Below, one piece after another: positions 1 through 7,991 of a stretch of DNA of 64,000 bases. Under the pieces are notes generated by a model. That model had not been told where the DNA came from. It made no database searches and saw only the letters and a program-made list of their open reading frames with translations. How positions within the stretch are numbered: the first letter of the stretch is position 1; every line of letters begins with the position of its first letter. The DNA comes from Rhodobiaceae bacterium (GTDB lineage Bacteria > Pseudomonadota > Alphaproteobacteria > Rhizobiales > Tepidamorphaceae), in NCBI GenBank assembly GCA_020637895.1, contig JACKJP010000006.1, forward strand, positions 1 through 64,000. The letters are read 5' to 3'. Position numbers and translations under genes: made by a program.

Positions 1-313
1 GGCCGTGGCCGAGGACCACGATATGCTTGACCTTCAAGGCCTGCACGGCGAATTCCAGCGCCGCACTCGTGCCGTGATATTCGCCGTCCGGCTCGTAGGG
101 CGGGACGAGATTGGCGACGTTGCGGACGACGAAGATCTCGCCCGGGCTTGAATCGAAGATGGTCTCGGGCCCGGCGCGGCTGTCGCAGCAACCGATGATC
201 ATGACCTCGGGACGCTGGCCGCTCTCGGCGAGTTCCTGGTAGCGCTCGCGTTCGTGTTCGAGCCGGCCCGACCGAAAGCGGTTGTGACCATCGATAAGCG
301 ATTTGGGAAACAT
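1..313 (-). CDS. Beta-class carbonic anhydrase, C-terminus cut by window edge
   Basis: The 104 visible residues start at an ATG and read MFPKSLIDGHNRFRSG, then the zinc-site segment GCCDSRAGPETIF with the Cys-x-Asp-x-Arg core of beta-carbonic anhydrases, then VVRNVANLVPP, and end in HIVVLGHG, where the second zinc His (HxxC) begins. The enzyme interconverts CO2 and bicarbonate in the cytoplasm. About half the usual ~210 residues are present; the rest lies off the left edge. The start is 20 bases behind the stop of the dehydratase-like gene on the same strand, so the two are probably co-transcribed. The family call is firm; the physiological role is inferred. Confidence 0.9.
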   Translation of the reverse strand, partial: MFPKSLIDGHNRFRSGRLEHERERYQELAESGQRPEVMIIGCCDSRAGPETIFDSSPGEIFVVRNVANLVPPYEPDGEYHGTSAALEFAVQALKVKHIVVLGHG

Positions 314-333
314 CGCCGCTCCTCTAGCTGTGT

Positions 334-1266
334 TCAGGACGCCAGTGTGGCGAGGTCGACATTGCCGCCGCAAAGCAGCACGCCGACGCGTTCATTATCG
401 CCCGGCATATAGACGCCCGAAAGCACGGCGGCAAGCGCTGCCGCGCCGCCCGGTTCGACCGCAATGCGGAAACGCCGCCATAGCAGGCGCTGGGCGTTGG
501 CGATGGCCTCGTCGGAGACCAGCACGTGGCCGGCGAGCATGCGCCTGCAGATATCGAAGCACAGCTCGCCGATGCGGCGGGCGCCCAGGGAATCGGCGGC
601 AATGCCGCCGACCTCAACGTCGACCGGACCGCCGCGGGCAAGCGCGGCATGAAGCGTGGGGGCGCGTTCCGGCTCGACACCGATGATCCGCACCGATCCG
701 TCATACTGCGCGGCCATGCCGGCGGCGAGTCCGCCGCCGCCGACCGCCAGCAGGATCGTATCGAGATCGGGGGCCTGGCGTTCCCATTCGACGCCGACCG
801 TGCCCTGGCCGGCAATCGTGGCGGGCTGATCGAACGGATGGATGAACAACGCGTCGCTGGTCTGCCGGTACTCGTCGCAGGCCGCGGCCGCATCGCCATA
901 GTTGGCGCCCGTGACGACGAGTTCGGCGCCATGGTCGCGGATTGCCTCGATCTTTGCCGGCGAGGCGATTTCGGGCACAAAGATCGTTGCCTTTACCCCG
1001 AGCGCCTGCGCTGCAACGGCAACCGATACGCCATGATTTCCCCCCGAGGCGGCGACGACGCCCGCTTCCCCAATCGGTTGCGAGAGCAGGCTGTTGAACG
1101 CGCCGCGCGTCTTGAACGAGCCGCCATGCTGGAGGAAGTCCAGCTTCAGCGAAACCGGCCTTTGCGTGCCGAACGCCGCCGGCTCGGCCTCGAGCACCGG
1201 GGTGCGCCGGATGCGCGTCACGATCCGCGCATGCGCCTTGCGGACATCTTCGCGGGTGATGCTCAT
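334..1266 (-). CDS. PLP-dependent threonine/serine dehydratase-like enzyme
   Basis: 310 residues of the fold-type II PLP family (IlvA/TdcB/serine racemase group). Visible signatures are GGSFKTRGA with the Schiff-base lysine (about residue 52), the substrate loop SGGNHG (about 74-79), the phosphate-binding glycine loop VGGGGLAAG (about 176) and EPGGAAALAAVL near the C-terminus. There is no C-terminal ACT domain, so it is the short catabolic or racemase-like form and not the feedback-regulated biosynthetic IlvA. Expected chemistry is deamination of Thr/Ser, or a related beta-elimination or racemisation; the substrate cannot be fixed from sequence. Its start overlaps the end of the pyridoxal kinase gene by 4 bases (ATGA), so translation is coupled to the enzyme that makes its cofactor. 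Confidence 0.85.
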   Translation of the reverse strand: MSITREDVRKAHARIVTRIRRTPVLEAEPAAFGTQRPVSLKLDFLQHGGSFKTRGAFNSLLSQPIGEAGVVAASGGNHGVSVAVAAQALGVKATIFVPEIASPAKIEAIRDHGAELVVTGANYGDAAAACDEYRQTSDALFIHPFDQPATIAGQGTVGVEWERQAPDLDTILLAVGGGGLAAGMAAQYDGSVRIIGVEPERAPTLHAALARGGPVDVEVGGIAADSLGARRIGELCFDICRRMLAGHVLVSDEAIANAQRLLWRRFRIAVEPGGAAALAAVLSGVYMPGDNERVGVLLCGGNVDLATLAS

Positions 1267-2093
1267 CGGCCGATCTTTCGGGTTGGCACCGGGACGCGCG
1301 GCTGTGTCAGGAACTGGCGGGCAGCAACCAGCGCCAGCTCGGGAAGGCCCAGTCTGGCGGTCAGTTCGATCGCCTCGGCGACCGCGCCCACGGCGGAGGG
1401 CAGCGCATCGACGATATTGCCCTTCTTCAGGCGGTATCCGAGCAGCATGCCGGCAAAGGCATCGCCAACCCCGTGGGGCGCATCGGGAAAGAAGCGGCTT
1501 TCGGCAAGGACCGCCTCGCCGGCAGTTACCAGAAGCGTGCCGATGTGTCCCTTCAGCATCGAGGGGACGGAGGTCACGACGACGTCCTGCGGGCCGAGCG
1601 ATCTTGCCGCACCTGCAATGGCAGCTGGCGTATCGCCTGTCTGCCCGGTCAGCCAGGAGAGCTCGAACAGGTTGGGCGTTGCGATATCGGCGCGCGGCAG
1701 CAGCGTGTCGCGGATGGCGCAGGCCGTCTCTTCGGCGACATAGAGGCGATCGTCATCGCCGAGCACGGGGTCGCAGAGATAAAGCGCAGGCTTTGCCGCA
1801 TCGATGAACGCGGTAATGGCTTCGGCCTGACGCCCATCGTCCAGATAGCCGCTGACGAGAAACACGGGGCCGGTGAGGTGGCCGGCCAGCGCCAGAAGCT
1901 GATCGCGGAACGTCCCGACAGGTGGGGCGTGGCGGGGGGCGCCCCCGTGGCCGGGGTGAAAGGGCATGACGGTCGTCGGGACGATGGCCGTCTCGATGCC
2001 CAGCTGTTCCAGGGCAAAGGCGGTGGCGCGGGCGCCGACCCTGCCGCTGGAGACCAGCGAAGAGACGATGACGATGACGGGCGGCGCGTTCAT
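1263..2093 (-). CDS. pdxY: Pyridoxal kinase (PfkB/ribokinase fold)
   Basis: 276 residues with the layout of pyridoxal kinase PdxY/PdxK: N-terminal IVIVSSLVSSGRVG, the lid region following HPGHGGAP, DPVLGDDDRLYV, and the anion hole and catalytic base in PHGVGDAFAGMLLG (Val in place of the usual Thr of GTGD; Asp retained). It phosphorylates pyridoxal and related B6 vitamers to make PLP in the salvage pathway. It is first in a three-gene minus-strand unit with the PLP-dependent dehydratase and carbonic anhydrase. PdxY is the best name; other small-substrate PfkB kinases are less likely because of the DPVLGD segment. Confidence 0.82.
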   Translation of the reverse strand: MNAPPVIVIVSSLVSSGRVGARATAFALEQLGIETAIVPTTVMPFHPGHGGAPRHAPPVGTFRDQLLALAGHLTGPVFLVSGYLDDGRQAEAITAFIDAAKPALYLCDPVLGDDDRLYVAEETACAIRDTLLPRADIATPNLFELSWLTGQTGDTPAAIAGAARSLGPQDVVVTSVPSMLKGHIGTLLVTAGEAVLAESRFFPDAPHGVGDAFAGMLLGYRLKKGNIVDALPSAVGAVAEAIELTARLGLPELALVAARQFLTQPRVPVPTRKIGR

Positions 2094-2174
2094 TGTCGTT
2101 CCCGGAACACCGCTTGCCCGACGTCATCGCCGCGGGCGGCGCAGAGAACCGAACAAGAGGGCTTGGCAATCATG

Positions 2175-2185
2175 TTGCACTGCGA
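2175..2185. promoter_or_regulatory. Imperfect dyad TTGCACTGCGA, possible PhaR/AniA-type site
   Basis: This 11-mer differs at one position from the perfect palindrome TTGCACTGCAA found at 13430. It lies in the divergent region between pdxY and the CoA-ester lyase gene, about 55 bases before the lyase start. PhaR/AniA regulators of alphaproteobacterial carbon-storage genes are described as binding CTGC-N3-GCAG-like dyads. The assignment is inference from the motif alone. Confidence 0.3.
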
Positions 2186-2237
2186 ATACCTTCCCGGACC
2201 AAAGCGATCCAGGCTTCAAGTATTCGAAGGGACTATC

Positions 2238-3104
2238 ATGGCACAGGACATCCGGCCAAGACGCAGCGTGCTTTACATGCCGGGCTCGAATGCGCGAGCC
2301 ATGGAAAAGGCGCGTACGCTCGCTTGCGATTCCATCATCTTCGATCTGGAGGATGCGGTTGCACCGGACCAGAAGGACGAAGCGCGGCGTCTGGTTGGGG
2401 AAGCGCTTGGCGCCGGCGGCTATGGTCAGCGCGAACGGATTGTCAGGGTCAACGGAATCGACACGCCCTGGGGTTCTGACGATATCGCGGCGGCCGTCGC
2501 GATGAATCCCGATGCGATCCTCGTGCCCAAGGTCAGCAGCGGCGCTGAACTGGAGCGGGTCGCGTCCAAGACGGGCAACGTCACGTTATGGGCGATGATC
2601 GAGACGCCACGCGCGATTCTGAACCTGCAAGAGATTGCGGAGCGTAGGGCGCGGGGCGTGCGCATCGACGTTTTCGTCATGGGGACGAACGATCTGGCTA
2701 AAGAGACGGGCGCGCGTTTCGTGCCCGGCAGGCTGCCGATGGCGGCGTGGCTGACGCTGGCCGTGACGGCGGGCAGAGCCTACGGCATCGAAATCATCGA
2801 CGGCGTCTACAACGACTTCAAGGATCTTGAAGGTTTCGCGGTCGAATGCGCCGAAGGCCGCGACTTCGGCATGGATGGCAAGACGCTGATCCACCCGACC
2901 CAGATCGAAGGTGCGAATGCGGCCTTCGCACCGGGCGAGGCCGAGGTCGAACAGGCGCGGCGCATCATCGACGCCTTCGCGCTGCCCGAAAACAAAGGCA
3001 AGGGCGCGATCACCGTCGATGGCAAGATGGTCGAACTGCTGCATGCGGAAATGGCGAAAAGGACGGTCGCGCGCGCCGAAGCCATCGCCGCGATGGCCGG
3101 CTGA
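2238..3104 (+). CDS. CoA-ester lyase of the HpcH/HpaI-CitE family (malyl-CoA lyase-like)
   Basis: 288 residues. The start RRSVLYMPGSNARAMEKA and SIIFDLEDAVAP (Mg-binding acidic residues) are hallmarks of the citrate-lyase beta-subunit-like family; WAMIETPRAI, MGTNDLAKE and GKTLIHPTQI follow as in malyl-CoA and citramalyl-CoA lyases. Such enzymes cleave or form (3S)-malyl-, beta-methylmalyl- or citramalyl-CoA with release of acetyl- or propionyl-CoA and glyoxylate or pyruvate. The ATG at 2238 is chosen because the open frame upstream is antisense to pdxY. It is first of a plus-strand group with DUF1737, a MaoC hydratase and sdhCDAB, which suits C4/C5 acyl-CoA handling feeding the TCA cycle. 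The exact substrate is not determinable. Confidence 0.85.
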   Translation: MAQDIRPRRSVLYMPGSNARAMEKARTLACDSIIFDLEDAVAPDQKDEARRLVGEALGAGGYGQRERIVRVNGIDTPWGSDDIAAAVAMNPDAILVPKVSSGAELERVASKTGNVTLWAMIETPRAILNLQEIAERRARGVRIDVFVMGTNDLAKETGARFVPGRLPMAAWLTLAVTAGRAYGIEIIDGVYNDFKDLEGFAVECAEGRDFGMDGKTLIHPTQIEGANAAFAPGEAEVEQARRIIDAFALPENKGKGAITVDGKMVELLHAEMAKRTVARAEAIAAMAG

Positions 3105-3118
3105 AACGAGAGGCGAGC

Positions 3119-3322
3119 ATGATCCTTTATCGCTATCTGACGGGTCCGGACGACAACGCCTTCTGCAAGCGCGTCTCCGGCGCGCTCAACAAGGGCTGGC
3201 AGCTGTACGGCCACCCGACGCTCACGTTCGATGCCCCAAAGGGCCGGGTGATCTGCGGCCAGGCGATCATGAAGGAAGTGCCCGGCGACTACACCGACGA
3301 CATCACGCTTTCCGATTACTAA
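3119..3322 (+). CDS. DUF1737 domain protein
   Basis: A 67-residue protein beginning MILYRYLTGPDDNAFCKRV and ending in the acidic TDDITLSDY. The segment NKGWQLYGHPTLTFD matches the short DUF1737 family (small proteins with a hallmark GW.lyG core). No enzyme motif, signal peptide or membrane segment is visible. It sits between the CoA-ester lyase and MaoC genes, 14 bases after the former and 19 before the latter, so it is almost certainly in the same transcript. Function is unknown; a regulatory or structural role for its neighbours is conceivable but unsupported. Confidence 0.8.
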   Translation: MILYRYLTGPDDNAFCKRVSGALNKGWQLYGHPTLTFDAPKGRVICGQAIMKEVPGDYTDDITLSDY

Positions 3323-3341
3323 AGCACAGGACGCTTCCGGC

Positions 3342-4394
3342 ATGATCAAGACAAACGCGGGCAACTATTTCGAGGATTTCCGGATCGGGCAGGTGATGCA
3401 CCACGCCACGCCGCGGACAATCACGACCGGGGACGTCTCGCTCTACACCGCGCTCTACGGGACGCGCTTTGCGGTCCAGTCCTCCGACGCATTTGCCCGC
3501 GCCATCGGCTACGAGCGCAGCCCGTCGACGACATGCTGGTCTTCCACGTCGTCTTCGGCAAGACGGTCCCTGATATCTCGCTGAATGCTGTTGCCAATCT
3601 CGGTTATGCCGGCTGCCGGTTCCTGAAGACCGTCTATCCGGGCACGACGCTGCGCGCCGTCAGCGAGGTGATCGGCCTGAAGGAAAACTCCAGCGGCGAC
3701 AGCGGTGTGGTCTACGTGCGCAGCGCCGGCATCGATCAGGAAGGCGATACGGTTCTCGATTATGTGCGCTGGGTGATGGTCCGCAAGCGCAACCCCGGCT
3801 CGGCGCCGGCGGAAGCGAGCGTGCCGACACTGCCCAAGGCGCTGAACGCCGACACGCTTGGCGATGCCTGCCCGGAAATCGATCGGGATGCGTGGGACAA
3901 TGCGTTGTCCGGCAGCGAATTTCGGTGGGGCGACTATGAGGCCAGGCGAGCGCATCGACCATGTCGATGGCATGACGGTAGAAGAAGCCGAGCACATGAT
4001 TGCGACGCGGCTCTATCAGAATACGGCCAAGGTGCATTTCAACCTCTTCAGCGAATCGCAGGGGCGGTTCGGCAAGCGGCTGATCTATGGCGGGCATGTC
4101 ATCAGCCTGGCGCGGGCGCTCTCATTCAACGGACTTGGCAACGCCTTCCATGTCGCGGCAATCAATGGCGGCCGGCATGCGGCGCCGCTTTTTGCCGGCA
4201 ATACGGTGTTTGCGTGGTCGGAAGTCGTTGAAAAGGCCGAGTTGCCGGGCCGTGACGATGTCGGTGCGCTGCGCCTGCGCCTGATGGCGACGAAGGACGC
4301 GCCCTGCGCGGCGTTCCCGAAGAAGCAGGACGACGGCAAGCCCGACCCGGCGCTGATCCTCGAGCTCGACTACTGGGCGCTGCTGCCCCGCTAG
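3342..4394 (+). CDS. MaoC-family hydratase (mesaconyl-CoA hydratase-like), two compensating frameshifts
   Basis: The conceptual product is about 350 residues with two hot-dog (MaoC) halves. The N-terminal half reads NYFEDFRIGQVMHHATPRTI, then MLVFHVVFGKTVPDIS and NLGYAGCRFLKTVYPGTTL; the C-terminal half contains NTAKVHFN, GKRLIYGGHVISLARAL and NAFHVAAINGG. The reading frame breaks twice: one base is missing near 3523 (expected RSP-V-DDM) and one extra near 3941 (expected DYE-PGER). The two cancel and restore a full-length protein, which looks like sequence error. Enzymes of this size and context reversibly hydrate mesaconyl-CoA/beta-methylmalyl-CoA-type substrates, which fits the CoA-ester lyase two genes upstream. 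The substrate is inferred. Confidence 0.78.
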
Positions 4395-4458
4395 GCGCGC
4401 GAAGCAATTCCAGATCAAGCATTGCAACGCGGCGAGGCGGCGGGTTAAAGAGTGCGTG

Positions 4459-4483
4459 CCGGGGGTGCGGGTAACACCCCCGG
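4459..4483 (+). other. Strong hairpin in the sdhC leader
   Basis: A perfect 9-bp stem (CCGGGGGTG / CACCCCCGG) with a 7-base loop sits between the MaoC gene and sdhC, 33 bases before the sdhC start. It is not followed by a T-run, so it is more likely a processing or stability element, or a weak terminator separating the two gene groups, than a classical terminator. Confidence 0.5.
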
Positions 4484-4515
4484 ACGGCGCCGAAGGCCTG
4501 ATGACGGGGAGAGAC

Positions 4516-4937
4516 ATGGCGAGCACGGAACGCCCCGGAGCCGGACGCTGGCGAGCGAAAGGCCGCTTTCGCCGCATCTGAGCATCTACAAGCCCTATGT
4601 GACGATGGTGACGTCGATCATGCATCGCGCCACCGGCATTGTCCTCTATGCGGGAACGCTGCTGCTGGTCTGGTGGCTGGTCGCCGCCGCGACGGGCCCT
4701 TCCTATTTCGATTTCGTCAACGGTCTTGCCGGTTCGTGGATCGGCCGGCTGGTGCTGTTCGGCTACACCTGGGCGCTCATGCATCACATGCTGGGCGGAA
4801 TCCGCCACATCGTCTGGGATCTCGGCTACGGTTTTACCCCGGCGAAAGCCAATACGCTGGCATGGGCCAACATCGCAGGCTCGATCATCCTCACCCTTCT
4901 CATCTGGATCGCGGGTTATGCCGCGATGGGAAACTAG
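4516..4937 (+). CDS. sdhC: Succinate dehydrogenase cytochrome b556 subunit, frameshift near the N-terminus
   Basis: Membrane anchor of complex II. The main frame gives ERPLSPHLSIYKPYVTMV, SIMHRATGIVLYAGTLLLVW (H and R of the heme/quinone region), then GYTWALMHHMLGGIRHIVWD with the heme-b ligand His, and a third membrane segment ending in AGYAAMGN. The natural ATG at 4516 (after GGGGAGAG) is one frame off from this; one base is missing around 4531-4550. With it restored the protein is about 140 residues, slightly longer than typical because of an extra ten or so N-terminal residues. It is first gene of sdhCDAB, and sdhD starts 10 bases on. Confidence 0.85.
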
Positions 4938-4947
4938 GGAGACGGCC

Positions 4948-5327
4948 ATGGTGATGAAGACCCCGCAAAGCTCGTTCGCGGCCTCGGCTCGGCCAAGGAG
5001 GGCACGGACCACTTCTGGCGCCAGCGCGTTACGTCGGTTGCCAACATCCCGCTCATCATCGGGTTCGTCTGGCTGATCGCCTGCATGGCCGGCGACGACT
5101 ACGCGGCGGTGACGGCGCGGCTTTCGCACCCGCTGACAGCGATCTTCATGCTCGGCGTCATTGTTTCCTCGGTCGTTCACATGCGCATCGGCATGCAGGT
5201 CGTGATCGAGGATTATGTTTCCGGCGAGGGCGCCAAGATCGTCTGGCTCATCGCAAACACCGTGTTCAGCGCGGCGATCGCGCTCGCCGCGATCTTCGCC
5301 ATTCTCAAGCTAGCCTTCGGAGCGTAA
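4948..5327 (+). CDS. sdhD: Succinate dehydrogenase membrane anchor subunit, one-base deletion near the start
   Basis: The product in the main frame reads AKLVRGLGSAKEGTDHFWRQ, VTSVANIPLIIGF, and VVHMRIGMQVVIEDYV, the standard alphaproteobacterial SdhD with three membrane helices and the heme-side His. The ATG at 4948 begins MVMKTP in another frame. A single C lost from the C-run at 4961-4964 explains the break and gives 126 residues, the usual length. SdhD pairs with SdhC to hold heme b and the ubiquinone site. The gene is essential for aerobic TCA function, so true inactivation is unlikely. Confidence 0.87.
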
Positions 5328-5332
5328 CCGGC

Positions 5333-7186
5333 ATGGCCCGCAAGTCAGAAAGCAAAAGCGCCGCGTCGGCCAGCCGGCAGGGCTCTTACGAATATGTCGA
5401 TCACAAATTCGATGTGGTCGTTGTCGGCGCCGGCGGATCGGGCCTGCGCGCGACACTCGGCATGGCCGAGCAGGGCCTGAAGACGGCCTGTATCACCAAG
5501 GTTTTCCCGACCCGTTCGCATACGGTCGCGGCGCAGGGCGGCATCGCCGCGTCGCTTGGCAATATGGGCGAGGATTCCTGGCAGTGGCACATGTTCGACA
5601 CCGTCAAGGGTTCGGACTGGCTCGGCGATACCGACGCGATGGAATATCTGGCGCGCGAGGCGCCTGCCGCGGTCTACGAACTTGAGCACTATGGCGTGCC
5701 GTTCAGCCGTACCGAGGTCGGCAAGATCTATCAGCGCCCGTTCGGCGGCCACATGATGAATTTCGGCGATGGCCCTCCCGTGCAGCGGACTTGCGCCGCC
5801 GCCGACCGTACCGGCCATGCCATCCTGCATACGCTTTACGGGCAGTCGCTGAAGCATCATGCGCAGTTCTTCATCGAGTATTTCGCACTCGACCTCATCA
5901 TGAGCGACGATGGCGTGTGCACCGGCGTCATTGCCTGGAACCTCGACGACGGCACGATCCATCGCTTCTCGGCCAAGATGGTCGTGCTGGCGACCGGCGG
6001 CTACGGACGAACCTATTTCTCGGCAACCTCAGCCCATACCTGCACCGGCGACGGCGCGGGCATGATCTCGCGCGCCGGCCTGCCGCTGCAGGACATGGAG
6101 TTCGTGCAATTCCATCCGACGGGCATCTATGGCGCCGGCTGCCTGATTACCGAGGGTGCGCGCGGCGAGGGCGGCTACCTGACCAATTCCGAAGGCGAGC
6201 GTTTCATGGAGCGCTATGCGCCCAACGCCAAGGATCTTGCCAGCCGCGACGTCGTTTCGCGCTGCATGACGATGGAAATCCGCGAAGGCCGCGGTGTCGG
6301 CAAGAACAAGGATCACATCTTCCTGCACCTCGATCATCTCGATCCGGCGGTGCTGGCGGAACGGCTGCCGGGTATCACCGAATCAGCAAAAATCTTCGCC
6401 GGCGTCGATCTCACCAAGGAGCCGATCCCGGTGCTGCCGACGGTGCACTACAACATGGGCGGCATCCCGACGAACTATTGGGGCGAGGTGCTGAACCCGA
6501 CCGCGAAATCTCCCGACGCCGTGTCGCCGGGTCTGATGGCCGTCGGTGAAGCCGGCTGCGCCTCCGTTCACGGCGCCAATCGTCTCGGCTCCAACTCGCT
6601 GATCGACCTTGTGGTGTTCGGCCGTGCCGCTGCCATCCGCGCCGGCGAGGTCATCGACCGGGCCAGCTCCATCCCCAGCATCAATGAAGCCGCCTCGGAC
6701 CGGATCATGGACCGGTTCGACCGGTTGCGGCACGCCAATGGCGGCCATCCGACCGCCGATCTTCGCGAGAAGATGCAGCGGGCGATGCAGGACGACGCGG
6801 CAGTGTTCCGCACGCAGGAATCGCTCGATCAGGGCTGCCAGCGCATTTCGGAAGTCTGGCGGGAAATGTCGGACCTGAAGGTTTCCGACCGCTCGATGGT
6901 CTGGAATTCCGATCTCGTGGAGACGCTGGAGCTGGAAAACCTGATGGCGAATGCCATCACCACGGTCTATTCGGCCGCCGCCCGCACGGAAAGCCGGGGC
7001 GCCCATGCGCGCGAGGATTTCCCGGATCGCGACGACACGAACTGGCGCAAGCACACGCTTTCGCATGTCGATGACAATGGCAAGGTGACGCTGTCCTACC
7101 GGCCGGTGCATACCGAACCGATGCTGCCGCTCGAAAAGGGCGGAATCGATCCCAAGAAGATCGCGCCCAAGGCGCGGGTGTATTGA
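5333..7186 (+). CDS. sdhA: Succinate dehydrogenase flavoprotein subunit
   Basis: 617 residues, intact. It shows the FAD dinucleotide-binding VVGAGGSGLRATLGMA, the covalent-FAD segment TRSHTVAAQGGIAASLGN (His), the substrate-site HPTGIYGAGCLITEGARGEG, the catalytic Arg region, and RLGSNSLIDLVVFGRAAA. It oxidises succinate to fumarate on the matrix-equivalent (cytoplasmic) face and passes electrons to SdhB. An N-terminal extension of about 20 residues rich in K, S and A precedes the conserved start YEYVDHKFDVVVVGAG. It lies 5 bases after sdhD and 9 before sdhB. Confidence 0.98.
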   Translation: MARKSESKSAASASRQGSYEYVDHKFDVVVVGAGGSGLRATLGMAEQGLKTACITKVFPTRSHTVAAQGGIAASLGNMGEDSWQWHMFDTVKGSDWLGDTDAMEYLAREAPAAVYELEHYGVPFSRTEVGKIYQRPFGGHMMNFGDGPPVQRTCAAADRTGHAILHTLYGQSLKHHAQFFIEYFALDLIMSDDGVCTGVIAWNLDDGTIHRFSAKMVVLATGGYGRTYFSATSAHTCTGDGAGMISRAGLPLQDMEFVQFHPTGIYGAGCLITEGARGEGGYLTNSEGERFMERYAPNAKDLASRDVVSRCMTMEIREGRGVGKNKDHIFLHLDHLDPAVLAERLPGITESAKIFAGVDLTKEPIPVLPTVHYNMGGIPTNYWGEVLNPTAKSPDAVSPGLMAVGEAGCASVHGANRLGSNSLIDLVVFGRAAAIRAGEVIDRASSIPSINEAASDRIMDRFDRLRHANGGHPTADLREKMQRAMQDDAAVFRTQESLDQGCQRISEVWREMSDLKVSDRSMVWNSDLVETLELENLMANAITTVYSAAARTESRGAHAREDFPDRDDTNWRKHTLSHVDDNGKVTLSYRPVHTEPMLPLEKGGIDPKKIAPKARVY

Positions 7187-7195
7187 GGCTGACCC

Positions 7196-7975
7196 ATGGT
7201 TGAGATCGCACTTCCGAAGAATTCGCAGATCAAAGAAGGCAAGGTCTGGCCGAAGCCCGAGGGCGCCAAGAAGACGCGCGAATACCGTGTCTATCGCTGG
7301 AACCCGGATGACGGGAAAAACCCGCAGATCGACACCTATCATATCGACGAGGAAGATTGCGGGCCGATGGTTCTCGATGGCCTGCTCTACATCAAGAACA
7401 AGATCGATCCGACGCTGACGCTGCGCCGCTCGTGCCGGGAAGGCATCTGCGGTTCATGCGCGATGAATATCGACGGCACGAACACGCTTGCCTGCACCAA
7501 GGGCATGGACGAGATCAACGGCGCGGTGAAGGTCTATCCGCTGCCGCACATGAAGGTCGTCAAGGATCTGGTGCCGGATCTGAAGCATTTCTATGCGCAG
7601 CACGCCTCGATCGAACCCTATCTGCAGACGGTAACACCGGCGCCGGGAACCGAGTGGCTGCAGTCGCGTGAGGACCGCGCCAAGCTGGACGGGCTTTACG
7701 AATGCATCCTTTGCGCGTGCTGCTCGACATCATGCCCGAGCTACTGGTGGAACGGTGATCGCTACCTCGGCCCCGCGGCGCTGCTTCAGGCCTATCGCTG
7801 GCTGATCGATTCTCGCGATGAGGCAACCGGCGAGCGGCTCGACAATCTGGAAGATCCGTTTCGGCTCTATCGTTGCCACACGATCATGAACTGCGCGCAG
7901 ACCTGCCCCAAAGGCCTCAATCCCGCGCGGGCGATTGCCGAAATCAAGAAGATGATGGTGGAACGCCGCGTCTGA
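7196..7975 (+). CDS. sdhB: Succinate dehydrogenase iron-sulfur subunit
   Basis: 259 residues with three FeS cluster motifs in order: CREGICGSCAMNIDG plus LAC for the [2Fe-2S] cluster, CILCACCSTSCPSYWW for the [4Fe-4S], and CHTIMNCAQTCPKGLNP completing the [3Fe-4S]/[4Fe-4S] ligands. It carries electrons from SdhA flavin to the quinone site in SdhCD. It is the last gene of sdhCDAB; the next gene is convergent on the minus strand 16 bases away. Confidence 0.98.
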   Translation: MVEIALPKNSQIKEGKVWPKPEGAKKTREYRVYRWNPDDGKNPQIDTYHIDEEDCGPMVLDGLLYIKNKIDPTLTLRRSCREGICGSCAMNIDGTNTLACTKGMDEINGAVKVYPLPHMKVVKDLVPDLKHFYAQHASIEPYLQTVTPAPGTEWLQSREDRAKLDGLYECILCACCSTSCPSYWWNGDRYLGPAALLQAYRWLIDSRDEATGERLDNLEDPFRLYRCHTIMNCAQTCPKGLNPARAIAEIKKMMVERRV

Positions 7976-7991
7976 TTGGCGGTTTGCTTCT

